Assembly: GCA_013399015.1 (NCBI GenBank)
Contig: VWZX01006579.1
Location: 226,681-290,680, forward strand
Source of the DNA: Galbula dea
Lineage: Eukaryota; Chordata; Aves; Piciformes; Galbulidae
Direction: 5' to 3'
DNA: 64,000 nucleotides
Positions 1-10,243 of the stretch are shown one piece after another. Positions within the stretch are counted from its first letter, which is position 1; each line of letters opens with the position of its first letter. The translations under genes were made by a program, and so were the position numbers. The notes beneath the pieces were generated by a model. The model was not told the DNA's origin, ran no database searches, and was given only the letters and a program-made list of their open reading frames with translations.

Positions 1-3000
1 TCAGTGTTGGATTTTTGCTTATGGCAGTTAATTCCTAAGTAGAGCGAGTTGGTCCTGATTCTGACCAGGAATTGTGGCCCCTAGATAATGTTGTGAAAAA
101 AACCCACAATTAAATGAGTGATTTTAGTGCCACAGAACAAGCAAAAGATATGGAAGCAAAATATGAAGTAAAATAAAAATAAAATTCAGCTAACACAGCA
201 TGATTGGGAAGTAATTTGTTATAAATAAGTCATTATGAAGGAAAAAAGTAGACAGGGAAGATTTACTGAGTTTCCAAGCAGCTTCTTAGCATTCATGAGG
301 GTGGATCGTTAGGACTTATCATGTCACACAGCTAGTTCACAGCCTACATGAAGGATTCTGTATGTCAATCAGTGGAACTGCAATCACCTCAAAAAGGAGA
401 TGTCTGAGCCTGGCTTTGGAGATTAAACAACTGTGAAGGCATTTAGAACTTTAACAGCAAATGAGGACAGGACCTTCATGTATTATTTCCTCATTCTGGT
501 AAAGAGGAGAACTTTATAAGAAGATATACAGGCTTGTCATTGTAAAGATTGCTACTGCTGGGAGTGAGGTTCCCATTGTGAAGAAGAGCAGCTGATCACA
601 GAACGAACTCTCTTTTTTTCCTCATTCTATATTCCACAAAATACCATTGTATACAGCACAGGTGGACAGAATATGTTGCCAGTGCTGACTTTCCAAAATG
701 TGTTTGAAATTCACAAAGACAATATCTTCATTAAAAAAAAGGATAAAACCAATCAATATGAGAAGAAATACAGCTTCATAAAAGGATAATGAAGTAGGTC
801 ACAGGCTAAGAAAGAAAGATCTGCAATTATTATGTTAAGTGCATTTAGGAAAGAGGCATTTTGACAGTTGCAGTAAAGCTTCCAGACATAACAGGGTTTG
901 ATTAAAGAACAAAGATCATCATAAAATGACAGTAGAAATTTAAAAATAGCTATATGTTCAAAAGTTTTAAAGTATCTAAAATTCTAAACAGGAATATAAA
1001 GATCAGAAATAACCTGTGGCCTAATTTTAACTAAAGAGATATTAATGCCTCTGGTTAAAAAAAAAAAAAAAAAAGTGTTTGTTTCTGCTAAACCATTTTG
1101 TTTGCATTTTCTATGTTTTTATGCATTTTTTTTTTTTCTTTATTCATTCCTGGTAGAATGTCACACAGGAAAAATGGTCTGCATTTCTGGTGCTCTGGCT
1201 GGTCACAAACCTTTTAAATGTGCAGGTTGAGACTTCACAATCACCCTAAATCTATAAATGAACAGAACTACACAAAAAAGACATAGAACTTCCTATGGGC
1301 ACAGTTTCACTCCTCAAAGGTCTTTAAAAATCTTTTTTCTTCCATTAATTGTACAAAAAATAAAAAGAATGCTATTGTATGTCTGCCAAGTCTAAGCATT
1401 ATATAGAAAAATATTTCCCTGCATTATTTCAAAAGTAAGAGTTTTCACTTTTATTACTTCTTTGCCCCCTGGTTCTGGGACATAAAATAAGGAGATCAGA
1501 ACATTGCCCCTCTTCTCTACAACACCCATCACTTTATAGGTCTTTCCCTGCCACCATCTCTTTTCTGGAGTTTCATACCTCAATCTTTCTGTCTTTCTTC
1601 AGAGTTAACAGTGGCAGAAATGTTGCCTGCTTTTCTCTAATTTTGTGCCTCCCTTTTAAGGTGGGTTTACTTGTTTCTGGGTAGAATATTCCAGGAGAGC
1701 ATGTGGCATGGGCTGTGCAGTAGACTGTTTCTACCTCATTTCCCAGTATTTGTGCATCCACTTGTTGTCCTGCCTGTGGCTGCACAGAGCTCACTGAACA
1801 ACAAGCCCCAAATGATGTTCTGAACTCATATACTAAACATAAGATGACTTACAGTGTACAAATTGTCCAAATTTTCTTCACAACACTTCATTCCTTTCAA
1901 TTATTCAGCACTGAACTACACTTTGCTTAGGAAGTTTCAATCCAGCTGAACTTAATTTTTTGAACTTAATTAATCTTTCTGTGCACTTGCTTTCTTGTTG
2001 TTTCACCCTCTTTCTAAAGCATTAATACATTACTAAGCAAAACATAGCATGTATGAAAACCAAAGACATTCTGCTTTTAGTCTTTTGTACTGGTGAAAAA
2101 TAAATGTTTTCTTTCCTTTGTATCCCTTTACCCAGTTCATATATGTGACTATATACAACTCTCAAGCAATAATAAAAAAATCTGTTTACTAGACTTTTTA
2201 GTGATCTTAGTAATGGATTTGTGAAGGGCTAAGTAAATTGTCACCAGGATCATATTATCATTTTTCTGCTTTGGAAGAATTCTAATTCATTAGAGAGAGA
2301 ATTTACCTTTGCAGAAATGAGGCTGGTTAGCCTTTCTCACATCATCATTTACACTTAATTTTATTATTCCACTTCAAAATACTATTTTAACCAACTTATT
2401 AGCTTCAGAATATGTCTGTGTCTTATTTTCAAAGAGTCTCTCTATGACTCAGGGCATCATTCTGAAATATAAAGTGAAATATTTTCTATGTTCAACTCAT
2501 CTATTCTATTACCTTTTCTCAATGACAAACTCCAAAACTTTTGATAGCAGATCTGGTGTTTTATTCTCAAGCTCTTTGGTAATCTTCCAATGTTGTCTTC
2601 TATTTGCTGAACAGGCTGCAGCAACAACAAATGAAAGTAAGTTTGAAGGACAAAATTCTGCATCTCAATTTTTCCCTTGATGTTACTGACCTATGCAAAT
2701 TATTAGATATGTCAGCAGATAGTTGCATTCAGACTTGACACCATATAGCATATAAAATCATCTAAGGAAAACTGCTATTGCAGGTAAATATTTGAAAATA
2801 TGAGAGCAAACAACACTTTTATTCAGAGAGAAAGTTCCCTTTACAACAGCTTCCAGAAATACAAGTTTTGCATAACTCAGACAATTCTTTATGAAAAGAA
2901 AGGGGGGGAAATGTTATGGTGATGGCAAAGTTAAATACATATGATGTCATAAAAATAATGTGGCAATGAGTTAGTTCATTCATTACAAGCTCATCTAGTT

Positions 3001-3124
3001 CCATGTGTGTGCAGCTCTTCTACAGTGCCACCGTGAAAGACACTATCTTTTTGGATATCCTCATTTCATACTCACCAGCAAAGGGATACAAATTAAGTAT
3101 GAAAAATCCTGTGAATTCTCCCTT
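1..3124. other. Intron sequence (5' part of window), no exon seen
   Basis: AT-rich sequence upstream of the recognised NALF1-type exons, so most likely part of the intron that precedes them. It contains an 18-base A run at 1057-1074 and a T-rich run near 1126-1138. Short open frames occur on both strands, but none has family-like composition, repeated motifs or convincing splice signals. I see no RNA gene and no recognisable transposon here. Assignment as intron rests on the gene model, because the exon that should lie upstream is outside the window. Confidence 0.6.
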
Positions 3125-3702
3125 TCCAGCCCAAGCAATATCATGGAGCCTAGCCCAGCTAAGCCCAAGCCAAAGAAATGTCAGGGAGCCTAGCCCAGGT
3201 GCAGCACTGAGCACAGCCCAGCTCAAGCAGTAGCAGAAGCCCAGCCCAAACAAAGCAGTAGCAGATCCCAGCTCATCCCAGTCAGTAGAAGGGAGCCTAT
3301 TGCAGGCAAAGCAGTAACAGGCAGCCCAGCCCTGCCCTGCTCAAGTAACATCATGAAGCCCTGTCTAGTCCAAGAAGTATCTTGGAGCCCAGCCCAGCCC
3401 AGAAAGTAGAATTAAGTCCAGCTCAAGAAGTAGAACTTAGCACTGCCAAAACACTGTCAGGCAGCACAGACCAGCTGAAACAGTAGCAAAGAGACCAACC
3501 CAACAATAACTGGGAGGCCAGGCCAGCCCAAGCAATGAATGGAGCCCAGCTCAGCCCAGACCTAGCTGTAGCACATAGTGCAGCACAGCCCAAACAGTAG
3601 CATGTAGCCCAGCCCAGCCCAGCCCATGCAGTAACCCAGCCCCCCAAAAAATAGCAGGGAACCCAGTCCAGACTCAAAACCAGTAGGGAGCCCAGCCCAG
3701 CA
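3125..3702. repeat. Degenerate GCCCAGCCC-rich minisatellite, left block
   Basis: Loosely repeated units of about 28-38 bases are built on an AGCAGTAGCAGGGAGCCCAG core followed by one to three extra AGCCC steps. The variant words GAGCCTAGCCC, GGAGCCCAGCCC, CAAGCAGTAGCA and CAAGAAGTAG recur throughout. Unit length and sequence are variable, so the array is old. It is clearly more GC-rich than its surroundings. Its right edge runs directly into the TG that I take as the start of a retroviral LTR. Open frames on both strands here reflect the repeat's base composition and are not genes. The same unit recurs at 5742-6098. Confidence 0.85.
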
Positions 3703-4178
3703 TGTTATGAGAACCTTAAAGTTTATCATTAGCAAGAACAACAGGCCCAAGGCTGAATTTTAAAGACACAAACACATAAACCATTCTGATATGCTTGGAC
3801 TGCTCTGGGAGACAAGATAGATGGGTACTTTGGAATGTACAAGATAGGAAGCCTGGCATTTGATGAGGGGCCACACAAAAACATCCCAAAACTCAGCTAA
3901 GGGGACTCACTGAACAATGCAACCCTCCCCCACCCCCCCCAGCACTCACACTAGAGAGCATGTGGGAGACTATGCTAATAATCATATGTATATGTATGAT
4001 TATTCCAAGAAATGCTATGAATATGTAGGTTTTGAGTAGATATAACCTGATAGTTCACTTCACTGGGTGGGCATGTTACCTTGAGCTGTCCCTGTGCACC
4101 CCAGCACTGCAATAAAGAGTGCCTGCTTCTTAACCCTACATTGGTGTTAAGGAGTTTTCTTCCGGTATTTCGGTGACA
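3703..4178 (+). mobile_element. Endogenous retrovirus LTR (5' LTR of a truncated provirus)
   Basis: The segment begins TGTTATGAG right after the minisatellite and ends GGTGACA, so it has the TG...CA ends of an LTR and a usual length (about 476 bp). A polyadenylation signal AATAAA lies at 4111-4116, followed by a T/C-rich U5-like part. A primer-binding-site-like sequence starts five bases after the CA. U3 contains a perfect 10-base inverted repeat (3977-3986 with 3995-4004) around TGTATATG, which could include the TATA element. The left end is inferred from the array junction, and the right end may be off by a few bases. No matching 3' LTR was found in the window. Confidence 0.75.
4111..4116 (+). 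promoter_or_regulatory. LTR polyadenylation signal AATAAA
   Basis: AATAAA sits about 65 bases before the presumed end of the LTR, the expected place for an R-region signal. The sequence CACTGCAATAAAGAGTGCC is typical of class I type retroviral R regions. Cleavage would fall near 4130. Confidence 0.7.
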
Positions 4179-4183
4179 GTTTC

Positions 4184-4201
4184 TGGCGACCCAGATGGGA
4201 C
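4184..4201 (+). other. Retroviral primer-binding site
   Basis: TGGCGACCCAGATGGGAC lies five bases downstream of the LTR's CA end. It starts with TGG, as tRNA-complementary primer-binding sites do. The first eight bases, TGGCGACC, are those I associate with tRNA-Arg-primed class I elements; the remainder differs, so the tRNA assignment is tentative. Its position just after the LTR is the best evidence that this is a 5' LTR and that the provirus is on the + strand. Confidence 0.7.
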
Positions 4202-4518
4202 ACTGCTGCTGAACCTTGACGGATCCGTGGGATCGCAGGACCTCCAGCTGGCACCGAGGGATTCTCGGGGAGAACCTCCGATCCCCGGACCCAAGAGCTT
4301 CAAGCAAGACCCCTGGGAAAAGGTAAAGGCATTCTTTAACAATTAAGGGAAAAGGTTGCCTGCCAATAGGACGTGGTGAAAGCTTTGCAGGGTTGGGCTT
4401 CATAGGTACCTAAGGTGTTGGGAAACCTTTGAGCAAATGAGTGGGTTAACCTCCCATGATAAGGTAATAATAATAATAAAAAAAAATAAACCCAAAAAAG
4501 GCAAAAAGGGTAAAAAGC
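4202..4518 (+). other. Proviral leader between primer-binding site and gag
   Basis: The leader is moderately GC-rich to about 4320 and then purine- and A-rich. AAAAG/GTAAAGG at 4318-4327 would be an acceptable retroviral splice donor. An (ATA)n and A-rich stretch at 4466-4520 directly precedes the first ATG of the gag-like segment. No function can be proved; the position relative to the LTR and gag defines it. Confidence 0.55.
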
Positions 4519-5250
4519 ATGAGTTCAAGTTTCACTGGTCAGGCTGATGAAAAGCTTACCATCTGGCTGGAAAGGGGTATTAAAATCCTATTAAGATTTC
4601 GTGAAAAATATTGCATCTTTGTATATGCCTTTTGCTTTTTACCTCTCTTTGGTTTCTGTATATTCTCATTAAATTATTTTCTTTTGGGAAACTTGGATCT
4701 GAGGGTGGTTTTGTTGGTTTATTGTATGCAATTTCCTTCGATTCATTATATTATCTTATTGTGGGGAATAAGCTGTCAGTTGAGTGAGTTCTGAAGGTGT
4801 CTCCCTTATGGTCTATATTGAGACACTGGGGAAAGATGGGGGTGGAAATCATCTCACCCAGAAACAACTTACTGGATATTGCAGTCACTGGTGTCCACTA
4901 CACAAATTGGATGACGGGCAAAAGTGGCCATGGAATGAGACACTACAATATAAGACAGTTTTACAGCTCTTGGTGTTTTGCAGAGAGGAAGGTAAATGGG
5001 AGGAAGTTCCTTATCTAATTTATCTTTTTACTTTGAGGGATTATACTGAATGACAGGAGGAATATGAATTTATTCCACAGGATCCTATGCTGTTAGCCTT
5101 GTAAAGAGAAAGAGGAAATAGAGAATGATCTGCTGAGGCTGCAGCAGCTGTGGGAGCTGAGGGATTCAGTCCAGTTGCAGGAAAAACGAAAGCTAGGCAA
5201 GCAGCAAGATTATTAGGATTATGTATCAGTCAGAATCACATCCTTAATGT
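4519..5250 (+). pseudogene. gag: Broken gag (matrix region) of an endogenous retrovirus
   Basis: Two overlapping open segments in different frames carry the remains of a gag start. The first runs from an ATG at 4519 to 4794. The second, up to 5053, contains GQKWPWNETL followed by a short span ending in FCREEGKWEEVPYL. A 'KWP..G/ETL.YNT.LQL..FCR..GKW.EVPY' pattern is, from memory, characteristic of the matrix domain of class I (gamma-like) endogenous retroviral Gag. The frame changes and a TGA at 5051-5053 make it non-coding. A further frame after it (about 5090-5210) is rich in E, Q, L and R. Capsid, protease, polymerase and envelope regions are absent, so this is a dead 5' remnant. Family placement needs a protein search. 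Confidence 0.65.
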
Positions 5251-5741
5251 AACCACACCCCCTGAATGTAATCTCCAGAAACAACCAAAAATTTGGACTA
5301 GGCCAATAGAAGGGCTGTGAAAATACATTGGAAATATCACCTAGTGTATGAACTGGGGAGATGAAAATTCCTACAATGAAAATCAGGAAAATTTGAGATT
5401 TCTGGCATCTCTAAATAATAGCATAATAGATGTTTTGAAGTATACACTAACACTTTTAAACAGTTGCAGGACATATCTGTCATTAGCAAAATGTGAACAG
5501 GAAATTCCATCCCCTGGATATACAGTCCAGGTGAGATGGATATTGGACTACAAGACTGAAATTGAGCCCTGTTAACAGGCAAGTGACACTGGCTTTACTT
5601 ATCCTTTGTCCAACATGGAGACAAAACTCGATATAGGCTAAGTATTGGGAAAGAATAAAGCAAGATTTACAAAATTAACCCTGGGCTGAACCTTCCACAG
5701 TAGTAGAATTTAGTTCAGGACTTCAGAGCTTTTTACACAAG
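5251..5741. other. Unassigned sequence between gag remnant and right minisatellite block
   Basis: AT-rich sequence with no long shared motif that I can recognise. It could be more decayed proviral DNA or an unrelated segment joined by deletion. It contains no copy of the 3703-4178 LTR, so the provirus has lost its 3' end, or the end lies elsewhere. Confidence 0.5.
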
Positions 5742-6098
5742 TAGTAGTACAGAGCCCAGCCGACCCCAAGAAATACCAGGGAGATCAGGCTTGCTCAGAC
5801 CAAACAGTGACTGGCAGCCCAGCCAAAGCAACAGCAGGGATCCTAGCCCAGCCCAGTCAGTAGCAGAAAGCCCAGTCCAGCCTTAGTGTTAGCAGAGAGA
5901 CCAGCCTTGCTCAGGCTAACCAGTAACAGGCAGCCCAGCCCAGCCTGCCTGAAGCAGTAGCACAGGGCCCAGCCCAGCTCAATAAATAGGGAAGACCATA
6001 GCACAACCAAAGCATGTCAGGCAGCCTTGCCCAACAAAGCCCAGGCAGGAGCAGAGAACCCAGGCCAGCCCAAGCAGTAGCAGGGAGCCCAGCCCAAG
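5742..6098. repeat. Degenerate GCCCAGCCC-rich minisatellite, right block
   Basis: The same unit family as at 3125-3702 is present in the same orientation. Words such as AGCAGTAGCAGGGAGCCCAG, CAGTAACAGGCAGCCCAGCC and CAGGGAGATCAGGCTTGCTC recur about every 30-40 bases. The two blocks bracket the retroviral remnant. This suggests that the provirus inserted into a pre-existing array, although no target-site duplication can be shown because the 3' LTR is missing. Confidence 0.85.
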
Positions 6099-8266
6099 TT
6101 TTATGCAAAAAGTATATGCATAGTGTCCTGTTGCTCTATTGTTTCCTGTCATAAGATGTGTCATTCTGCTGTGGCAAATCTCTAGTCCCTTGCAGAGGCA
6201 CATCAGACCAGGGAAATTCTGAGCTTCGGACACTTGCTCTTCATTAAGCTTGTTGTTGAGTTTACTAGTGAACTCTCTGGAGAGCTTATTATGCTCTCCT
6301 AGAAAATATGATTTATGGAATGTATGATCAGAAGCTGTCATGGCTCTGACTGCAATGTCATATCTATCTGTATCTCCACATATGTATCCCCATCCAGGCA
6401 AGGTTTAGCAAGTTCTTCTAATCAGTTTCAAATAACAGTGATTAAAATAAACTTCTTTCAGTGATACAAATTATGTCATTAATAGAATCTACACTGTGAC
6501 AAATTCTTTCCATTGCTACAAGTTCTGGGTTTGAGGGGATTTTTTGGATGTGTTGGGGTTTTTTCCTGTTTGAATAGATTTCAGGTTCTAAAGCATTTGG
6601 TTTTATCTCTGGTGCCTTAATTTTCTTATTATTCTGGATTCATTGGACTTAGCTTTAGCTTTTGTCAGCTTATTTACTGAAATTTCACATGCTTGTTTGG
6701 ATTTAGACAGAGAACTTTCAGCTTCCATGTTCAAGATTAAAATTCAGTATCTAACTCGAATAAGTTTAAAGAGGTTATAATTCCAAATTCAAGGTACAGG
6801 AAACTGTTTCTGTGTGTATGTTTATATTAAGCTATGGTGACTCCCCTCATCTGCCAGGAACCTGCAGCAGCTGTTGCAAGTTGATTGGAGGCTCTCTGAG
6901 CCCATAAGGGCTTGTCTCTTTTGAACAGCACTGGAGCTTTGTAGGCAGAAAGAAACAGGTCTTTAATTTGAAGAAGTAGAGTATATAAAGAGAGAGACAG
7001 TCCTGGCCTCCTTTAGTCAGCAGTATCAATCTTCTGAATAACGTCCTGTTAGGCTGACTTGTATAGACTACTTAAAAAGTGATGGAGAGTATTGTTGAAC
7101 ACACACTTTCCTGCCTTGACCAGTCTCCTGGTTCATGAATTCAGATGTATTTCTAGAACAGACTGTAAAACTTTAAACAGACCCGTGCCCATTACCAACT
7201 GACCCTAAGTCAGTGATCCTAAGATCTTTCGGGGAGGCTGATCAACACTTTAAAGATTATTCATTTGTTTTATTTTAATCAGCTGAGCATTTAAATATAG
7301 TATCTGATTAGCTAGAGCACTATAAAGCTCACAAAATGAAAGGCTAGGGTCCCCTTTTTGCTTTTTACCAGACTACTTATTTCTGTAATGAGTTATTTAA
7401 TTTTCAGGTTCCTTTAAGCTCACTCAAAGGGACATTTATGATCTTCAGAAGAAACTTTCTTTGTGATATTAAGACTGAATTATGATACAGATGATAAGTT
7501 CAGGTTTTAGGGTATTATAAACTATCAGTGAAGTTAATCATTAGGATGACCCTGGTTGATTGGATATTTAATCACCAGAAACACTGGACTAGTGGATTTG
7601 GGTTTTGCACATCTCCTCTCCAATAATTTCTCCATAATCAAATAAACATTTTAGGAACTGGTATATTTGCATCTTTCTGGTTGTCTTTTCCAATATAAAC
7701 AAAGATGTGAGCAGACCAGCTTGTCATTCCTCTCATTTCCTTTTAAAACTTGACATGTAGCTTATGAACTGAAGCTAAGGTCACCAATGTTCTGGCAAAT
7801 AAATTTCAAACTTGGTTTACCTTTCCTCTATCTTCAAATAAAATAGCATATGGGTCTTTCAAATTAAATCATTCTTATAGTAAGCAAAATAGGGAAAGGA
7901 ATAAGTTTACCTATTTAACTTACCGTCATTTAGGAAACACTAAAAGTTTCTGTCTCTTAATGCAATTGTTTGCATTCACTGGCATCAAGATCTTCTGGAT
8001 AAATATTTCTTATGATGCTACATCCATGCAGACACAGAAAATATTCATTAAAATAAAATGTTAAAATGACCATGAGACTGATGTGTTTGTTCCCAAATTT
8101 CTGTAAAAGTCAACCATAAACTTCCATAATATGAAACACACTTTATCATTTCCTTGAGCAGTCTTTGAACACAAAGAGCTGAAAAAAATGCACATGGGAT
8201 GGGATAACTGGAAAATATCTGTTCTACAGGAAGCTCAGATTGTTAATTTGTGTTCATTCTGGATCA

Positions 8267-8271
<5 letters not shown>

Positions 8272-8297
<26 letters not shown>
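8272..8297. repeat. A26 homopolymer
   Basis: An uninterrupted run of 26 A residues, the longest homopolymer in the window. It is not preceded by an identifiable retroposed sequence, so I treat it as a simple repeat and not as a tail. Confidence 0.95.
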
Positions 8298-10100
8298 TCA
8301 AACCCAAAATTAGAATTCCCCAGGAAATAAAAATGGTTTATGTGAGTGCATGTACAAAATACCTTCTCCAAAAAGCAGAAGAGCTTTGAGTCAATATTAA
8401 TGAAATAAAATACAAAAATGTGATGTGTGTTCAAATGAATGCTTTATAAGCAATGCTTGAGTGTATAAACAGAATTACAATAGTTTATTTGGACCTTATT
8501 GAACAATATTTCCCCAGTCAAATCTTTTTTATATTTGTAGTGTTCAAACAAATAGAAAATAACTTTTTAAAAAAGCTTTTGTCTGCTGAAAGGCAGTTGT
8601 TAGTGAAATATCTTATTTTCAGCAAGCCACTTACGTGTATTCTACTGCGTGTGATGAAGAACACTGAACCAGCTGAGGGTACCACTGACTTTCATTGGCA
8701 AAGATACTTTATGGAGGATTGATGCTTCCTATCTGGCCACTATTGCTGTACTATTTGTGTGCTTAGCCAGCCCTATCCTCAGGCTGCCCACAGTCTCAGA
8801 ACTGGACTGAGAATCAAAGCCAGCAGGAGAGAAACCCCACCAGCAGTTCTGCAGATCTCATGTGCAGGAGGTTTTCTCCAAGAGCTGATTTTTATTCCAT
8901 AGTACACATCCTGACAGCCCTTACTGCTCAAAACTGACAAAGTTCCTGGGGGAGTTCACATTTGTAACACTACACTTGTCAGACTTAATCAGGTCTTGTA
9001 CCAGTTAGCCATCTATATTTTGGTTGTGTATTCTATATAAAATAGGCTTGTAAGCTATCTAAAAGTCATCTCTGTTTGTACAACATGATATCTGAAGCCC
9101 TGATGCACAAAGCAGACACTGAGATTGATCCAAGTGTTTCTTAAAGAAGATACACTGTCACTCAAACCAAAATATAATACCCTGCTGATCCAAATATAAA
9201 AAGCCTTTTAGAGACTGCACTGCACAGACTGTGTTAGTTGGTAGGTGACAGTAGCCATTACTTCTCTGCTGTACAACATGCATAATACTTACAGTGGCTT
9301 TTACAGCAAAAGCTTTATCACAGGAAGAGAGAGGTGCGCTCTATCTAGTGTGTACATTCTGAGATGTGCTCTTCTGAGGTCTCTCATTGCTGGCATGAAA
9401 CCCATAACTGCATCAAGATCTCATCCTCTTATTTCCTATATATATATTGATCTATTCATCTTTGCCTGTCCAACGTTCAAGTACAATGAATGGATGAGTA
9501 GATATCTCTGTTTGGGTAAGCAAAGCCTTAGAAGGCTTTCTAGCCTTTAACAGTAGCTTTTCTCCAGCTCTTTTACTGACAAGATCTCAGCCCATGTAGT
9601 GAACTACCACTGTTTTTAACTCCTTAATATACCTGATGATCCAGCCTTTAAGGTTTATGGGAGACTAAAACAAACTAAAATGAAACAAAGAAATTAAGCT
9701 GAAGTACAGCATTATTTATTGTGGTAATGTCACAGAGACAACAATTCACCCAGAGTCGAAGTATGGGATTTAAACATATGGTCTAACTTTCAATGAACAT
9801 ATAACACCTTTAAATATTTCATACCTTCATAACTCTGTCAATCAGGCAGAGATTAGACATGTGGAGTAGACATCACACATTGCACATAGGCAGTATGTTA
9901 CATACTAGAATCTTTAAGGTTAGTCTTGGCTTCAGAAAATCATGTGCTGAAACTGAGGCTAACAGGAAAAGAAGGATTTTACTCTCCATACACAGCTTAT
10001 TTATTGTTGCTGTCAATGAGTTAGCATGGCCTACAGACCACTGGGGTAGAACACAACAAAACTTGAAGGCTACCTCACTATTTTGCTTTGCTGATTTTCG

Positions 10101-10243
10101 TATGTTTGGTTGGGTTTTTTGGGTTTATATTTTGGTTTGCTTTTTTTGTTTGTTTGGTCAGTTTTGTTATTATTGTTGTTTGAGGTTTGGTTGGTTTTAT
10201 TTGGTTGGATGGTTTGGTTTTTGTGTTTTGGTTTGTTTTTTTT
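10101..10243. repeat. G/T-rich (TTTGGTT)n-like low-complexity tract
   Basis: About 140 bases consist almost only of G and T, with TTTGGTTGG, GGTTTGG and TTTGTTTG words and very few A or C. The 138-residue open frame that spans it (9859-10275) owes its W/F/C/V-rich tail to this composition. The complementary strand would look like the A/C-rich tracts found elsewhere in the window. Confidence 0.85.

Noticed and set aside
3020..3750. Several minus-strand open frames over the left minisatellite, rich in W, A, G and L
   Set aside because: They are translations of the repeat unit (WAGLG-type periodicity) and follow the array's edges, not gene signals.
3975..4403. 142-codon minus-strand frame
   Set aside because: It is antisense to the retroviral LTR and leader, whose features (AATAAA, primer-binding site) all read on the + strand.
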